Counted from the stretch's first letter, positions 16,293 to 23,987 are shown. The stretch is 41,577 nt of DNA from JBEKVE01 sp049514335 (GCA_049514335.1 JBEKVE010000013.1:1-41577), one strand, 5' to 3'. Program-made: numbers and translations. Notes: a model not told the origin generated them from the sequence alone.

Positions 16293-17249
16293 TCAGACGC
16301 GACCCCGTGCCTTGCCGAAATCGTTCCGGAACTCGGCGGCCGACTGGGGGAACTGCGTGATGTCGGAGTCCACCTGCACCGCGGCGGAGAAGTACGAGCT
16401 GTACGCGACGTCGTTGGCGGGGTTGGTGATGAACCCGTGCATGAGGTCGATGAACTGCGGGTCGTCACCGCCGTTGAGCCCCCACTCGGGGATGCTCACC
16501 CGCTTGCCGTGGGCCTTGGCGAACCGCACCGTGTAGGCGAGACCGGCTGTGTCGTCGAGGGCCTGGGCCCAGCTCGTCCCCGGGTTGTCGTACTGGTCGG
16601 TGCCGATGTAATCCACGTAGGCGTTGCCCGGATACGACGCGGCATAGGGACCATCACTCGGTGTCGATCCGGAATTGGCGCACCAGTCGAATGAGAAGTG
16701 CTGTCCGGGGACCGAGCGCATGGTGGTGACGATGTCGCGGAAGGCCCGCACGTACTGCGCCGGCGTTGTGTTCTGCGGTCCCCACGAAAAGAACGGTGCC
16801 GACCATTCCCATCCCACCCGCACGATGGCGTTGGACTGTCCCCCCGACACCAGGTGCCGGGCCAGCTCCTGGTACACGGCCAGGTGCTGTGGCGTCTCAG
16901 AGGGCCTCCCGTAGCCAGGGGACATGTCCACCGACACGAAGAGCTGCAACGAGGTGCGGGGCGGGCGGTACTGCCCGATCGTGGCCCAGCTCGTGCCGGT
17001 GGTGTACCCGGAGATCCCCTGCACCGTGACGCCCAACCGGTGGGCCAGGGAGAGGACCCCCTGCGGGCTCTGCGACAGGACGAAGAGACCGAGCTCCGGC
17101 GATCGGGAGGCCTGGCGGGGCGCCGGCGGGCTCCCACACCCGGGCAGGAGCGCGCCCCCGACACCCAACGCGACCACGACGGCGAGACCCCTGATGGCCT
17201 CTCTTGCCCTGGCGGGCAACCGCGACGTCGTCTGGCCTCGACGTCTCAT
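16293..17249 (-). CDS. GH26-like glycoside hydrolase, lipoprotein
   Basis: A 318-residue exported protein with signal peptide and lipobox LLPGC (Cys38). The mature part reads as a (beta/alpha)8 barrel of the clan GH-A type. RVGWEWSAP (Glu148) has the conserved W-E arrangement of the GH26 acid/base, and VSIPEWGLNG (Glu255) fits the nucleophile at the end of strand 7. YVDYIGTDQYD precedes it as the usual strand-6 segment. GH26 enzymes cut beta-mannans or mixed-linkage beta-glucans; the family call is reasonable, but the substrate is not determined. ATG 17249 is favoured by a TACGCT box (17257-17262) 7 nt upstream, which suggests a leaderless mRNA. The ATGA overlap with the methyltransferase remnant is then probably accidental. 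Confidence 0.8.
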   Translation of the reverse strand: MRRRGQTTSRLPARAREAIRGLAVVVALGVGGALLPGCGSPPAPRQASRSPELGLFVLSQSPQGVLSLAHRLGVTVQGISGYTTGTSWATIGQYRPPRTSLQLFVSVDMSPGYGRPSETPQHLAVYQELARHLVSGGQSNAIVRVGWEWSAPFFSWGPQNTTPAQYVRAFRDIVTTMRSVPGQHFSFDWCANSGSTPSDGPYAASYPGNAYVDYIGTDQYDNPGTSWAQALDDTAGLAYTVRFAKAHGKRVSIPEWGLNGGDDPQFIDLMHGFITNPANDVAYSSYFSAAVQVDSDITQFPQSAAEFRNDFGKARGRV

Positions 17250-17256
17250 CGGTTCG

Positions 17257-17262
17257 AGCGTA
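17257..17262 (-). promoter_or_regulatory. Leaderless-type -10 box for the GH26-like gene
   Basis: TACGCT on the minus strand (plus AGCGTA) ends 7 nt before ATG 17249, so transcription would begin at or near the start codon. It lies inside the methyltransferase remnant. Confidence 0.45.
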
Positions 17263-17319
17263 CCGATCGGTCGGTCCCTACCGGTCCCGCCCCAGATGGG
17301 CATGGGCCACCCTGGCGGG

Positions 17320-17560
17320 GTCCGTCCTTGATGGCGACCAGGTTGGCGCAGACGTACGCGATGCCGTGCTCCTGGTGCCACGGCGTCGGGAAGCCGGTGA
17401 CCAGTCGGCTGGCCATGAAGCGGCACCGCAAGGCGGGCGCGAAGCGGGCGAACTCGCGCCGGCTGTAGTACCAGAAGCTGTTCTCGTTGAACAAGGCCGT
17501 GTGGGTGGGGTCCTGGAACGCGCCCCGGCCGTCGGTGCTCGGCGTCAGGGAGAGCAGCAT
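17320..17560 (-). pseudogene. C-terminal remnant of a class I SAM-dependent methyltransferase
   Basis: From the Met codon at 17560 the frame reads LSLTPSTDGRGAFQDPTH, NENSFWYYSRREFARF, then FPTPWHQEHGIAYVCANLVAIKDG. This matches my memory of the end of methyltransferases found in surface-glycan gene clusters, where DGRGAFQDPTH...NENSFWYY is highly conserved. The SAM-binding Rossmann half, with its GCG motif, is absent: upstream codons do not resemble it, and another gene ends at 17637. The frame stays open to a stop at 17246, overlapping the GH26-like start, but the last residues look unrelated. Best read as a decayed fragment left by deletion; a short functional peptide is less likely. Confidence 0.65.
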
Positions 17561-17636
17561 GCCGGCGCGGGGGCGCGGATCACGCCGGCGTTCGGATCGG
17601 CCAGACCAGGCCGGCGCACCCAAGCGCCGGGTGGGC

Positions 17637-18038
17637 TCAGCGGGTCAGGTGGACGATGTCGAGGACGAGGAGCACGCTGACCAGGGTCATCACCGCGACG
17701 TAGATGCCCGTCATGAGCCAACGCCACTGGTGGTCGGCGATCCAGAACCGCCTGATCCCGATGACGTCGAACACGAGCGCCAGCACGGCGATGGGGATCC
17801 CGATGGCCGGACCCACCCCGGTAGCCAGACCGAGCGCCGGGGTCACGATGGGGAAGACCACGTAGCTGAGCAGGCAGCGCGCCGCCGAGATCAGCATGGA
17901 GACGCTGAACATGCGGTGGGCCGCCTCGTAGCCGGCCCGGGAGCGTCCGGTGGGGACGAACAGCAGCCTGCGCATGGCCAGGTCGGCGCGGCTCCGGGGC
18001 GCTGCTGCTTTACCCGGAGGGGCGGCGACCTGGCTCAC
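17637..18038 (-). CDS. Small integral membrane protein, unknown function
   Basis: A 133-residue protein with three or four hydrophobic segments at about residues 45-65, 70-95 (ALGLATGVGPAIGIPIAVLALVF) and 108-128 (TGIYVAVMTLVSVLLVLDIVHL). The basic N-terminus (SRADLAMRRLLF) should face the cytoplasm. The pattern FDVIGIRRFWIADHQWRW between the last two spans is distinctive and looks like that of small membrane proteins common in actinobacteria, but I cannot give a family name. The start is GTG 18038, supported by TAATTT 6 nt upstream, the best -10 match in the window, implying a leaderless mRNA. Confidence 0.78.
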   Translation of the reverse strand: MSQVAAPPGKAAAPRSRADLAMRRLLFVPTGRSRAGYEAAHRMFSVSMLISAARCLLSYVVFPIVTPALGLATGVGPAIGIPIAVLALVFDVIGIRRFWIADHQWRWLMTGIYVAVMTLVSVLLVLDIVHLTR

Positions 18039-18044
18039 ACCATG

Positions 18045-18050
18045 AAATTA
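18045..18050 (-). promoter_or_regulatory. Leaderless-type -10 box TAATTT
   Basis: TAATTT on the minus strand (plus AAATTA) ends 6 nt before GTG 18038. It is the strongest -10 consensus match noticed in the window and stands out in GC-rich DNA. No clear -35. Confidence 0.55.
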
Positions 18051-18100
18051 CGGGGTACCGGGGTCGGACTCCAGTCGGGGACGGGAGCCTGGTGAGACCC

Positions 18101-18901
18101 TCAGGACGTGGCGGGCATGGCCTCGTTGGCGGCCATCAGCTTGAACTGGGCCCCGGCCGGGTCGGCCACCGTCGCCAGCCGGCCGTAGGGGGTGTCCTCG
18201 GGCGCCAGCCGGACCGAGCCGCCCCCCGCCACCACCTTGGCCGCCGCGTCGTCGGCGTCGTCGACCCACCAGTACACCGACCAGTGGGCCGGCACCCCCT
18301 CGGGCAGGAACCCCGAGGCGTCCATGACGCCGGCAAGCTGGCCCTCGCCCGACGGGTCGCGCAGCGTGCTGTAGCGGAATCCGGGGTCGTCACCCATCAC
18401 GTCGGTCTGCCAGTGGAACACCGTGCGGTAGAAATCGAGGACGGTGTCGTAGTCGCGGGTGTGCAGCTCGAACCAGCCAGGTGCACCCTGCTCGCCCAGC
18501 ACGGTCACCCCCGGGAAGGAACGAGGCTGCCATATGCCGATCGACGCGCCGCCCGGGTCCACGAGAACAGCCATCACACCCAGGTCACCGACGGCCATGG
18601 CAGGGACCACGACCTGGGCACCGTTGGCCGACGCCATCTCGAGGGTCTTGTCGGCGTCGTCACTGGCCAGGTAGACCGACCACGTGTCGGGCACACCACC
18701 CATGTCGGGGTTGCTGGGCATGCAGCCCGCCACCCGGACGCCGTTGCGCGTGAAGTTGAAGTACCCGCCGAACTCGGAGTTCGGCTCCTCGGCCTGCCAG
18801 CCGAGCACGTCGCCGTAGAAGGCGCGGATGCGACCGGGATCGCTGGTGAGCAGGTCGGCCCAGCAGGGTGCGCCGGCGGGGGTGCTGGATCGGGTGGACA
18901 T
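18101..18901 (-). CDS. VOC family protein with two glyoxalase-like domains
   Basis: A 266-residue cytoplasmic protein made of two vicinal oxygen chelate modules. Domain 1 (about residues 8-125) starts PCWADLLTSDPGRIRAFYGDVLGW and ends GVMAVLVDPGGASIGIWQP. Domain 2 (about 140-260) starts GWFELHTRDYDTVLDFYRTVFHW and ends RLATVADPAGAQFKLM. This is the layout of Cfp30B-like actinobacterial proteins. The family includes glyoxalases, extradiol dioxygenases and resistance proteins; for the two-domain group no activity is firmly known to me. ATG 18901 has AAAGGAGA 6 nt upstream, a strong ribosome-binding site. It diverges from the STAS-like gene. Confidence 0.93.
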   Translation of the reverse strand: MSTRSSTPAGAPCWADLLTSDPGRIRAFYGDVLGWQAEEPNSEFGGYFNFTRNGVRVAGCMPSNPDMGGVPDTWSVYLASDDADKTLEMASANGAQVVVPAMAVGDLGVMAVLVDPGGASIGIWQPRSFPGVTVLGEQGAPGWFELHTRDYDTVLDFYRTVFHWQTDVMGDDPGFRYSTLRDPSGEGQLAGVMDASGFLPEGVPAHWSVYWWVDDADDAAAKVVAGGGSVRLAPEDTPYGRLATVADPAGAQFKLMAANEAMPATS

Positions 18902-19074
18902 GATCAGTCTCCTTTGCTGCGGTCAGAACGTGTTCCCGAGGATCGGTCGTGGGCATGCCCGGATGGCACAGCCGACGGTATCTCTTCCCCCATCCCGACG
19001 GGGCCGCCCGGCTGCACTCATCGGTGCGAGCCCCCGGATCCGATGAGTTGTCGAGGTCGGCGCCGTCCACCTCG

Positions 19075-19431
19075 ATGATGGCCGGGAGCGAGCTGTGGTG
19101 TCGGGTCACGGTCCGGGGGGCCGACGGCTCGCCCAAGGCCTCCTGGTCGATGGAGGGGACCGGACCGCCCGACCTGGCTGCGGTCGACGCCATCGCCCGG
19201 CTCAAGCTCGTCGCCGGCCGCGCCGGTGGCACGGTGATCCTCGACGCCGTGTGCCCTGCGATGCACGACCTGCTGGTCCTGGCCGGGTTGACGGGAGCCG
19301 GTCCCACGCGGGCCGGACCGGCGGTGGCCGGGCTACTGCGGGAGGTGGACGGGCAGCCCGAAGAGGGGGAACAGGCGATCGGTGTCGAGCAGATCGAGGA
19401 AGAAGCTGAGCGAGGCGATCCGCCCTCCTGA
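19075..19431 (+). CDS. STAS-like small protein, 3' end antisense to a sigma factor gene
   Basis: About 118 residues from ATG 19075. The core reads LWCRVTVRG, then PPDLAAVDAIARLKLVAGRAGGTVILDAVCPAMHDLLVLAGL: a strand, a helix with ALARLQLAARR-like character, a strand and a helix, as in STAS-type proteins of actinobacteria that act as anti-sigma antagonists or sensors. The acidic tail (about residues 90-118, rich in Glu) is encoded opposite the last 99 bp of the sigma factor gene. Other possible starts are GTG 19024 and GTG 18949 (GAGGA upstream). No convincing ribosome-binding site precedes 19075, so the start is the weakest part of this call. Possibly functions in regulating the adjacent sigma factor; inference from position only. 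Confidence 0.6.
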   Translation: MMAGSELWCRVTVRGADGSPKASWSMEGTGPPDLAAVDAIARLKLVAGRAGGTVILDAVCPAMHDLLVLAGLTGAGPTRAGPAVAGLLREVDGQPEEGEQAIGVEQIEEEAERGDPPS

Positions 19432-20373
19432 GATCTCGATCACCTGCATGGCCCACGGCGCGTACCCCCCGGCGGGGTCCGGCCGGTATTGGCCGAATGC
19501 GGGGCACCCATTGGCCGTGGTGGCGACGAGCCGCGATCCGCGGCACGCGCTCGGACCGGGCTGCACCATCCAGTCCCCGATGTTGCGCGCCCCTTGCAGC
19601 CACATGGCGAAGGGGGGCATGGACTGCACGGCGTCCTCGTGAAGCAGAGCGACGAACGCCTCGATGTCGTAGCGCTCGAAGGCGTCGACGTAGCGCGCCA
19701 GCAGCTCGGCCTGCTCCGCGTTCACCTCGGTGGGCCGTTCCTCGGCGGGGAGCGAGGCCAGCGTGGCGCGGGCCCGCTGCAGGGCGCTGTTCACCGCCGC
19801 CGTGGTCGTGTCGAGGAGCTCGGCCACCTCTGTGGCCTGCCAGCGCAGGACCTCGCACAGGATGAGAGCGGCGCGCTGGCGGGCGGGGAGGTGCTGCAGG
19901 GCGGTGACGAAGGCGAGGCGGATGCCCTCGCGCTCGATGGCCACGTCGGCAGGATCGGCGTTGTCGGGCAGGACGCGGGCGTCGGGCGCGGGGGTGATCC
20001 ACGTGCACTCGGGGAGCAGCGGTCCGAGGTGGCGCTCGACCGGGGGCGACGACGGGCCCATCTCCATGGGCCGGGCGCGGCGCTGCACGTTGCGAAGCAT
20101 GTCGAGGCAGACATTGGTGGCGATGCGGAAGAGCCACGACCGGACACTGGAACGACCCTCGAAGCGTTCGGCGTTGCGCCACGCCCGCACCATGGTCTCC
20201 TGGACGGCATCCTCGGCCTCGAAGCCCGACCCGAGCATCCTGTAGCAGTACCCGGTGAGCTGTCGTCGGTACGGCTCGAAGGCACCTGGTGCCAAGGGTG
20301 ATTCCCGTAGGGTCACAGCCTCCGATGCTACCGGGGGGTCCTCGAGCACGACTCCGGCGCTGCGCTCACGCAT
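19333..20373 (-). CDS. ECF sigma factor with C-terminal SnoaL-like domain (SigG/SigJ type)
   Basis: A 346-residue RNA polymerase sigma factor. Region 2 (about residues 30-105) contains LTGYCYRMLGSGFEAEDAVQETMVRAWR and SWLFRIATNVCLDMLR. Region 4 (about 155-215) contains LQHLPARQRAALILCEVLRWQATEVAELLDTTTAAVNSALQRAR. Residues 225-340 form a SnoaL-like domain (YVDAFERYDIEAFVALLHEDAVQSMPP to DTDRLFPLFGLP). ECF factors with this C-terminal domain usually lack a classical anti-sigma factor, and the domain itself is thought to control activity. The start ATG 20373 lies 17 bp after the stop of the serine hydrolase gene, so the two are probably cotranscribed; GTG codons further in are alternatives. The 3' end overlaps the convergent STAS-like gene by 99 bp. 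Confidence 0.92.
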   Translation of the reverse strand: MRERSAGVVLEDPPVASEAVTLRESPLAPGAFEPYRRQLTGYCYRMLGSGFEAEDAVQETMVRAWRNAERFEGRSSVRSWLFRIATNVCLDMLRNVQRRARPMEMGPSSPPVERHLGPLLPECTWITPAPDARVLPDNADPADVAIEREGIRLAFVTALQHLPARQRAALILCEVLRWQATEVAELLDTTTAAVNSALQRARATLASLPAEERPTEVNAEQAELLARYVDAFERYDIEAFVALLHEDAVQSMPPFAMWLQGARNIGDWMVQPGPSACRGSRLVATTANGCPAFGQYRPDPAGGYAPWAMQVIEISGGRIASLSFFLDLLDTDRLFPLFGLPVHLPQ

Positions 20374-20390
20374 CGACGTCACGACCACCG

Positions 20391-21578
20391 TCAATCGTCG
20401 ATGGCGGCATAGGCGCCGGTCAGGACGTCCAGGGCGATAGCGGGGGGCCGCGGCGAGGTCCACGCCGCGTTGGTCAGGAGGAGGACGACCAACTCCTCGG
20501 CGGGGTCGTTGGCCCAGATGGTCCCGAGCCCGCCGTTCCAGCCGTACTGCCCGACCGGGGCGGCGGGATTGTCACAACGGGTCACCACGCTCACCCCGAA
20601 GCCCCAGCCCCGGGCGTCGAAGTCGTCGGGGAAGAAGCCCGACACGGCTTTCTGGGCGGGCGTCAGATGATCCATCGTCATGGTCTCGACACTGGGGCGC
20701 GCCAGCAGTGGCGCGCCACCCCGCAGCAGCACGTGGGCGAAGGCCAGATAGTCGGTGACGGTGGACACGAGCCCCGCCCCACCCGACGGGAACGCCGGCG
20801 GGGTGCTCCACTGGCCTGTCGGTTCGTCGAAGACCGTCAGCGCACCGGTGCCCGGATCGGTGCTGTACAGGGTGCTGAACCGACCGATGTCGGCGGGCGG
20901 CACGAAGAAGCCCGTGTCCGTCATGCCGAGGGGCCCGAACACCCGCTCCCGCAGGAAGACGTCGAAGGGCTGCCCCGAGGCACGGGCGATGAGCACCCCG
21001 AGGATGTCGGAACCGGTGTGGTAGAGCCAGCGCTCCCCCGGTTGGGCCATGAGCGGGAGCGTCCCGAAGCGACGCATCCACTCGTCGGGCTCGGGCGGAA
21101 GGGCCGGCTGGGGCGGTCCCACGCTGAGCTCGAGGGATGCGGCGAGCTCGTTGATGGGACTGGGCCCGAAGTAGCCCCCGAAGCCGAGCCGGAATGTGAG
21201 GAGGTCGTTGACGGTGACGGGACGCCGAGCGGGGACGGTGTCGTCGACGGGCCCGTCGATGTGCCGGACCACCCGCCGGTCGGCCAGCTCGGGCAGGAAG
21301 TCCTCAACGGGGTCGTCCAGGCGTAGGACGCACTCCTCCAGGAGGATCATCGTGGCCACGGCGGTGACCGGCTTGGACATCGACGAGATGCGAAAGATGG
21401 TGTCGGGCCTGACGCGCCGACCACCATGGAGCGCGTCGTCCCCGGCGGCGTCGACGTGGGCCTCGCCCCGCCGGCTCACGGCCCATACGGCACCGGGCAC
21501 GGCGCCACCGCCCACGTGGCCTGCCATGAGGTCGTCGAGGTGGTCGAGGCGGTCTTTGGAGAGTCCGGGGCTTGGCAT
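20391..21578 (-). CDS. Serine hydrolase of the beta-lactamase / esterase EstB family
   Basis: A 395-residue penicillin-binding-protein-like hydrolase without a signal peptide. The SxxK motif is SMSK (Ser66-Lys69) in the context FRISSMSKPVTAVATM. The second motif is WLYHTGSD (about 208-215), where the tyrosine is the expected general base. The third box is probably GWNGGLGT near the C-terminus in place of KTG/HTG. Such proteins in actinobacteria act as esterases, transesterases or amidases; true beta-lactamase activity is unlikely without a secretion signal. It is upstream of, and probably cotranscribed with, the sigma factor gene. ATG 21578 gives MPSPGLSKDRLDHL, a normal start for the family. 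Confidence 0.9.
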   Translation of the reverse strand: MPSPGLSKDRLDHLDDLMAGHVGGGAVPGAVWAVSRRGEAHVDAAGDDALHGGRRVRPDTIFRISSMSKPVTAVATMILLEECVLRLDDPVEDFLPELADRRVVRHIDGPVDDTVPARRPVTVNDLLTFRLGFGGYFGPSPINELAASLELSVGPPQPALPPEPDEWMRRFGTLPLMAQPGERWLYHTGSDILGVLIARASGQPFDVFLRERVFGPLGMTDTGFFVPPADIGRFSTLYSTDPGTGALTVFDEPTGQWSTPPAFPSGGAGLVSTVTDYLAFAHVLLRGGAPLLARPSVETMTMDHLTPAQKAVSGFFPDDFDARGWGFGVSVVTRCDNPAAPVGQYGWNGGLGTIWANDPAEELVVLLLTNAAWTSPRPPAIALDVLTGAYAAIDD

Positions 21579-21672
21579 CAGCGTTCCGACGGGACGCGAA
21601 CCGGGAATTCATCGGTCCAGGGTCTGACCTTCGACCCTAGTGGCACGGTCTCCCGCGCCGATAGGAGGAGTG

Positions 21673-21918
21673 ATGCCAACACGCCACGACGAACAGGGCG
21701 AGGACCTGGCCGGGGTCCGGCACCGCCTGGACGTCATGGACGACATGCGGCGCCTCGGCGGTTTTCGACCCCAGGAAGCGGCGGCCTACGGGGAGCTGTG
21801 CAGGAGGGAGGCCGAGCTGCTGGGCGTACGGGGGGGCATTCGCATCATCGATCCCCCGGGGGCGTCGACCGGGTCGGGCTCGTCAGGACAGCGCGGCCTC
21901 AGGGACTCCGGGACATAA
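21673..21918 (+). CDS. Small acidic protein of unknown function
   Basis: An 81-residue predicted cytoplasmic protein. AGGAGG at 21663-21668, a few bases before ATG 21673, is an excellent ribosome-binding site and is the main evidence that the gene is real. Residues 8-50 look helical and charged (DEQGEDLAGVRHRLDVMDDMRRLGGF, PQEAAAYGELCRREAELLG). The rest is a short strand (GIRIIDPP) and a Gly/Ser tail. The single cysteine at about residue 43 is unremarkable. No family recognised. It stands alone, divergent from the serine hydrolase and followed by a hairpin-rich region. Confidence 0.6.
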   Translation: MPTRHDEQGEDLAGVRHRLDVMDDMRRLGGFRPQEAAAYGELCRREAELLGVRGGIRIIDPPGASTGSGSSGQRGLRDSGT

Positions 21919-21981
21919 GGGGCCCGATCGGTCCCGGACGCATCGGCGGCCGGGAACGGCTCCGGCAACGCGCCGACCGAC

Positions 21982-22036
21982 GTCATCGCCAGGGATGACG
22001 ACTCACTCGTCGTTGCGCCGGAGCCGACTGCGGCTC
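21982..22036. terminator. Three small hairpins downstream of the small acidic protein gene
   Basis: GTCATC-N6-GATGAC (21982-21999), GACGA-N5-TCGTC (21997-22011) and GAGCCG-ACTG-CGGCTC (22021-22036). The first two share bases and are mutually exclusive. The 281-bp gap 21919-22199 holds nothing else I can support. Termination for the plus-strand gene, or for the convergent DUF6220 gene, is plausible. Confidence 0.35.
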
Positions 22037-22199
22037 TGGCCCGGGGTACGACCCGGCCACCGGACCCGGCACGCCGCTAGCGGCGGAGTGGTCGTCCCCA
22101 GCTGGCCACGCTCACACCCTCCACGCCCGGGGACCGGATCACCGTGGACGGCCTGGTTCTTCCGTCGGCCACCGTCTTGTCCGAGGGTTAGGGGTTCGC

Positions 22200-22658
22200 T
22201 CAGGCCCGGCGGCGGGCCGCCTGGCGACGGTGCGACGTGCCTGCCACCCACAGCGACAGGATGAGGATCAGCATGCCGTCGAGGGCGTGGAACCCACCCA
22301 CCCACTTGTTGTTGTCGCCGGCGTTGGCCAGCAGAGGTTGGGCGGCCAGGGTGAGCACGGCCAGCGCCAGTGCACCGATGACTGCGCTCCGACCGGGACG
22401 GGCCAGCGCCACCATCACGAACAGCACGACGGCGACGACACCGAGCACCGTGCCCAGGGCACGGTGGGGGTCGAAGCTGGCGGCGTTGGCCACCTGGCGG
22501 ACGTGATCGCCGAACACGCCCACGCCGGCCAGGAACACCTGGGCTAGCACCCCTAAAGCGAAGAGCCCGGTGAGGTGGGCGTAGACACGGTCGAGGCCCA
22601 CCCGCCATCCGGCGACGGCTGTGGTGTCCTCGGCGGGCGATGCGCTTGTTTCGACCAT
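22200..22658 (-). CDS. DUF6220-like integral membrane protein
   Basis: A 152-residue protein with four predicted membrane segments: about residues 28-50 (HLTGLFALGVLAQVFLAGVGVF), 70-88, 92-110 and 122-142 (FHALDGMLILILSLWVAG). His28, His66 and His124 lie at or near membrane spans, a spacing reminiscent of small haem-binding or cytochrome b-like membrane proteins, though this is speculative. The overall pattern matches what I recall of DUF6220. The C-terminus is Arg-rich and cytoplasmic. No partner gene is evident next to it; three hairpins separate it from the upstream lipoprotein gene. Confidence 0.75.
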   Translation of the reverse strand: MVETSASPAEDTTAVAGWRVGLDRVYAHLTGLFALGVLAQVFLAGVGVFGDHVRQVANAASFDPHRALGTVLGVVAVVLFVMVALARPGRSAVIGALALAVLTLAAQPLLANAGDNNKWVGGFHALDGMLILILSLWVAGTSHRRQAARRRA

Positions 22659-22718
22659 TGCCGATCATCGTGCGCACGGACGGGTCCGGCGGCAAGGGTG
22701 GCATCGTCCCTTTGGCCG

Positions 22719-22774
22719 GGGGTGCTGACACCCCACCGTGCCCCGCATGCGCGGGCGTCCCGGCGTCAGCCGGG
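22719..22774 (-). terminator. Cluster of three perfect tetraloop hairpins
   Basis: GGGGTG-CTGA-CACCCC (22719-22734), CCCGC-ATGC-GCGGG (22742-22755) and CCCGGC-GTCA-GCCGGG (22759-22774), each with a four-base loop. They begin 16 bp after the stop of the lipoprotein gene 22790-23563 (minus strand) and end 60 bp before the DUF6220 start. A multi-hairpin terminator without T-runs is the simplest reading. Confidence 0.5.
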
Positions 22775-22789
22775 AAGAGCGGCGCCCGC

Positions 22790-23563
22790 TCAGCCCGCCG
22801 GAACCGTCTCGATCGTGGCCCCCGCCGGCAGGGCGAAGTCCGATGCATCAACGCTGCCCGAGTAGCTCGTCAACTCGAACACCTGCGACGGCGACGTGCT
22901 CACGTAGGCGAGCTGGCCGGTCCCGGTGACGCACACCTTCTCGGATCCGGCGGACGCAGCGATGGTCACGCACGTCGCCGCCTGCCCGGCGAATGTCTGT
23001 GACGAGAACGTGGCGTCGTAGCCGGCCGTCTTGGCGGCCAGAGCCGACTGGGCCGCCTGGAGCGAGGCGACAGCGGTCTTCGGGCTCAGGACGTCGAGCA
23101 ATGACGACAGCGGGTCCTCCGTCGACGACGACAGGCACGTGGCCGGTGCCGCCGTCGAGCAGAAGTACGTCGCCGTGCCGGTGTCGATGACTTCGCCCCC
23201 GGTGGTCACAAAAGCGAGCTTGGGCGGATCCTGCTCGAAGGTGATCGTCTCGGTCTTCCCGCTGTCGGTGGCGCTGTAGGTCGCCTTGAACGGCGCCGTC
23301 TCCGCGTTCTGCAGAGACTGCGACAACGTGGCCAGCCTGCTGGCGGTCGATGACGCGGCACCGCTCGGCGACGTGGTGGTGGGCGGCGAGGTCGTGGCGC
23401 CTCCCGATGCGGACGTCGTGGCGGTGGTGGCGCTCGAGCTGGGCGTCGATCCACCGCACGCGGCGAGGGCCAGCGACGCCAGCGCCACACCCAGAACGAC
23501 GGCGACGGCCCCGCTCACGCGCCGCGGCGCCGGGTTCGACGATGTGATCGACCTGCCGGGCAT
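22790..23563 (-). CDS. Predicted lipoprotein, paralogue of the lipoprotein at 14161-14892
   Basis: A 257-residue exported protein. Signal peptide with basic RR near residue 14 and lipobox LALAAC (Cys36), then a Ser/Thr/Ala linker to about residue 75. The folded part starts LSQSLQNAETAPFKATYSATDSGK and continues with strands (TITFEQDPPKLAFVTTGG, ATYFCS), resembling LppX/LolA-type half-barrels. Cysteines in YFCST and ATCLS, and in ATCVTI and KVCVTG, probably form two disulfides. It closes with ELTSYS...FALPAGATIET, like its paralogue. ATG 23563 is chosen because AAGGAG lies 6-7 nt upstream; ATG 23569 overlaps that site. Confidence 0.85.
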   Translation of the reverse strand: MPGRSITSSNPAPRRVSGAVAVVLGVALASLALAACGGSTPSSSATTATTSASGGATTSPPTTTSPSGAASSTASRLATLSQSLQNAETAPFKATYSATDSGKTETITFEQDPPKLAFVTTGGEVIDTGTATYFCSTAAPATCLSSSTEDPLSSLLDVLSPKTAVASLQAAQSALAAKTAGYDATFSSQTFAGQAATCVTIAASAGSEKVCVTGTGQLAYVSTSPSQVFELTSYSGSVDASDFALPAGATIETVPAG

Positions 23564-23690
23564 GGCCATCTCCTTGCCGCGTCGTGGCGACCGGCGCTGT
23601 GCTGCACCGCCCGGCACGACCGTCCAGCCGCCCGGGATGGGCGGCCGGCCGGATGGTAGGCGACGCGCCTGCCCGCAGCCCGGAGGGCGC

Positions 23691-23987
23691 TCAGGCCTCG
23701 GGGGGCTCGTAGGTGACGTCGATCTCCACCGAGTCCGGTTCCCCGGTCGCTACGAGGGTGATGCGGTAGCCGTCCACCACCTGCACCACCTGCACCGCGT
23801 CGACATGGGGGCGCGTCGCCGCCCCCCACTTCTGGCGCGCCGCCTGGCGGGCGAGGCGGACCGAGGGCGCCACCACCATCACCACCTCGTGGTCCTCGCC
23901 CAGTCGGCCCGGGGCGGGGTCACCCCCGAGATAGACGGCGTAGAGCCGCACGGCCTCGGGTTCGGGGGAGGGTTCGGGGTCCGGCAC
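23691..23987 (-). CDS. DUF1543-like small protein
   Basis: A 98-residue cytoplasmic protein. The core AVYLGGDPAPGRLGEDHEVVMVVAPS is characteristic of DUF1543, followed by the helix LARQAARQKWG and strands VQVVQVVDGYRITLV. Function of the family is unknown. The N-terminus is Pro/Glu-rich (DPEPSPEPE) and probably disordered. The start is GTG 23987, with TAGCCT 6 nt upstream, again suggesting a leaderless mRNA. It diverges from the cyclophilin gene. Confidence 0.8.
   Translation of the reverse strand: MPDPEPSPEPEAVRLYAVYLGGDPAPGRLGEDHEVVMVVAPSVRLARQAARQKWGAATRPHVDAVQVVQVVDGYRITLVATGEPDSVEIDVTYEPPEA

Noticed and set aside
17246..17319. ATGA overlap between the methyltransferase remnant and the GH26-like gene as a coupled operon
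   Set aside because: The last codons of the remnant do not look conserved, and the GH26-like gene has its own TACGCT box 7 nt before ATG, so the overlap is probably chance.
20391..21578. Antibiotic-resistance class C beta-lactamase
   Set aside because: It has SxxK but no secretion signal, YHT in place of YAN and no clear KTG, which fits EstB-like esterases better.
21995..22264. Plus-strand open frame of about 90 codons after the small acidic protein gene
   Set aside because: It is Arg/Pro-rich, lacks a ribosome-binding site, runs through several hairpins and overlaps the DUF6220 gene.
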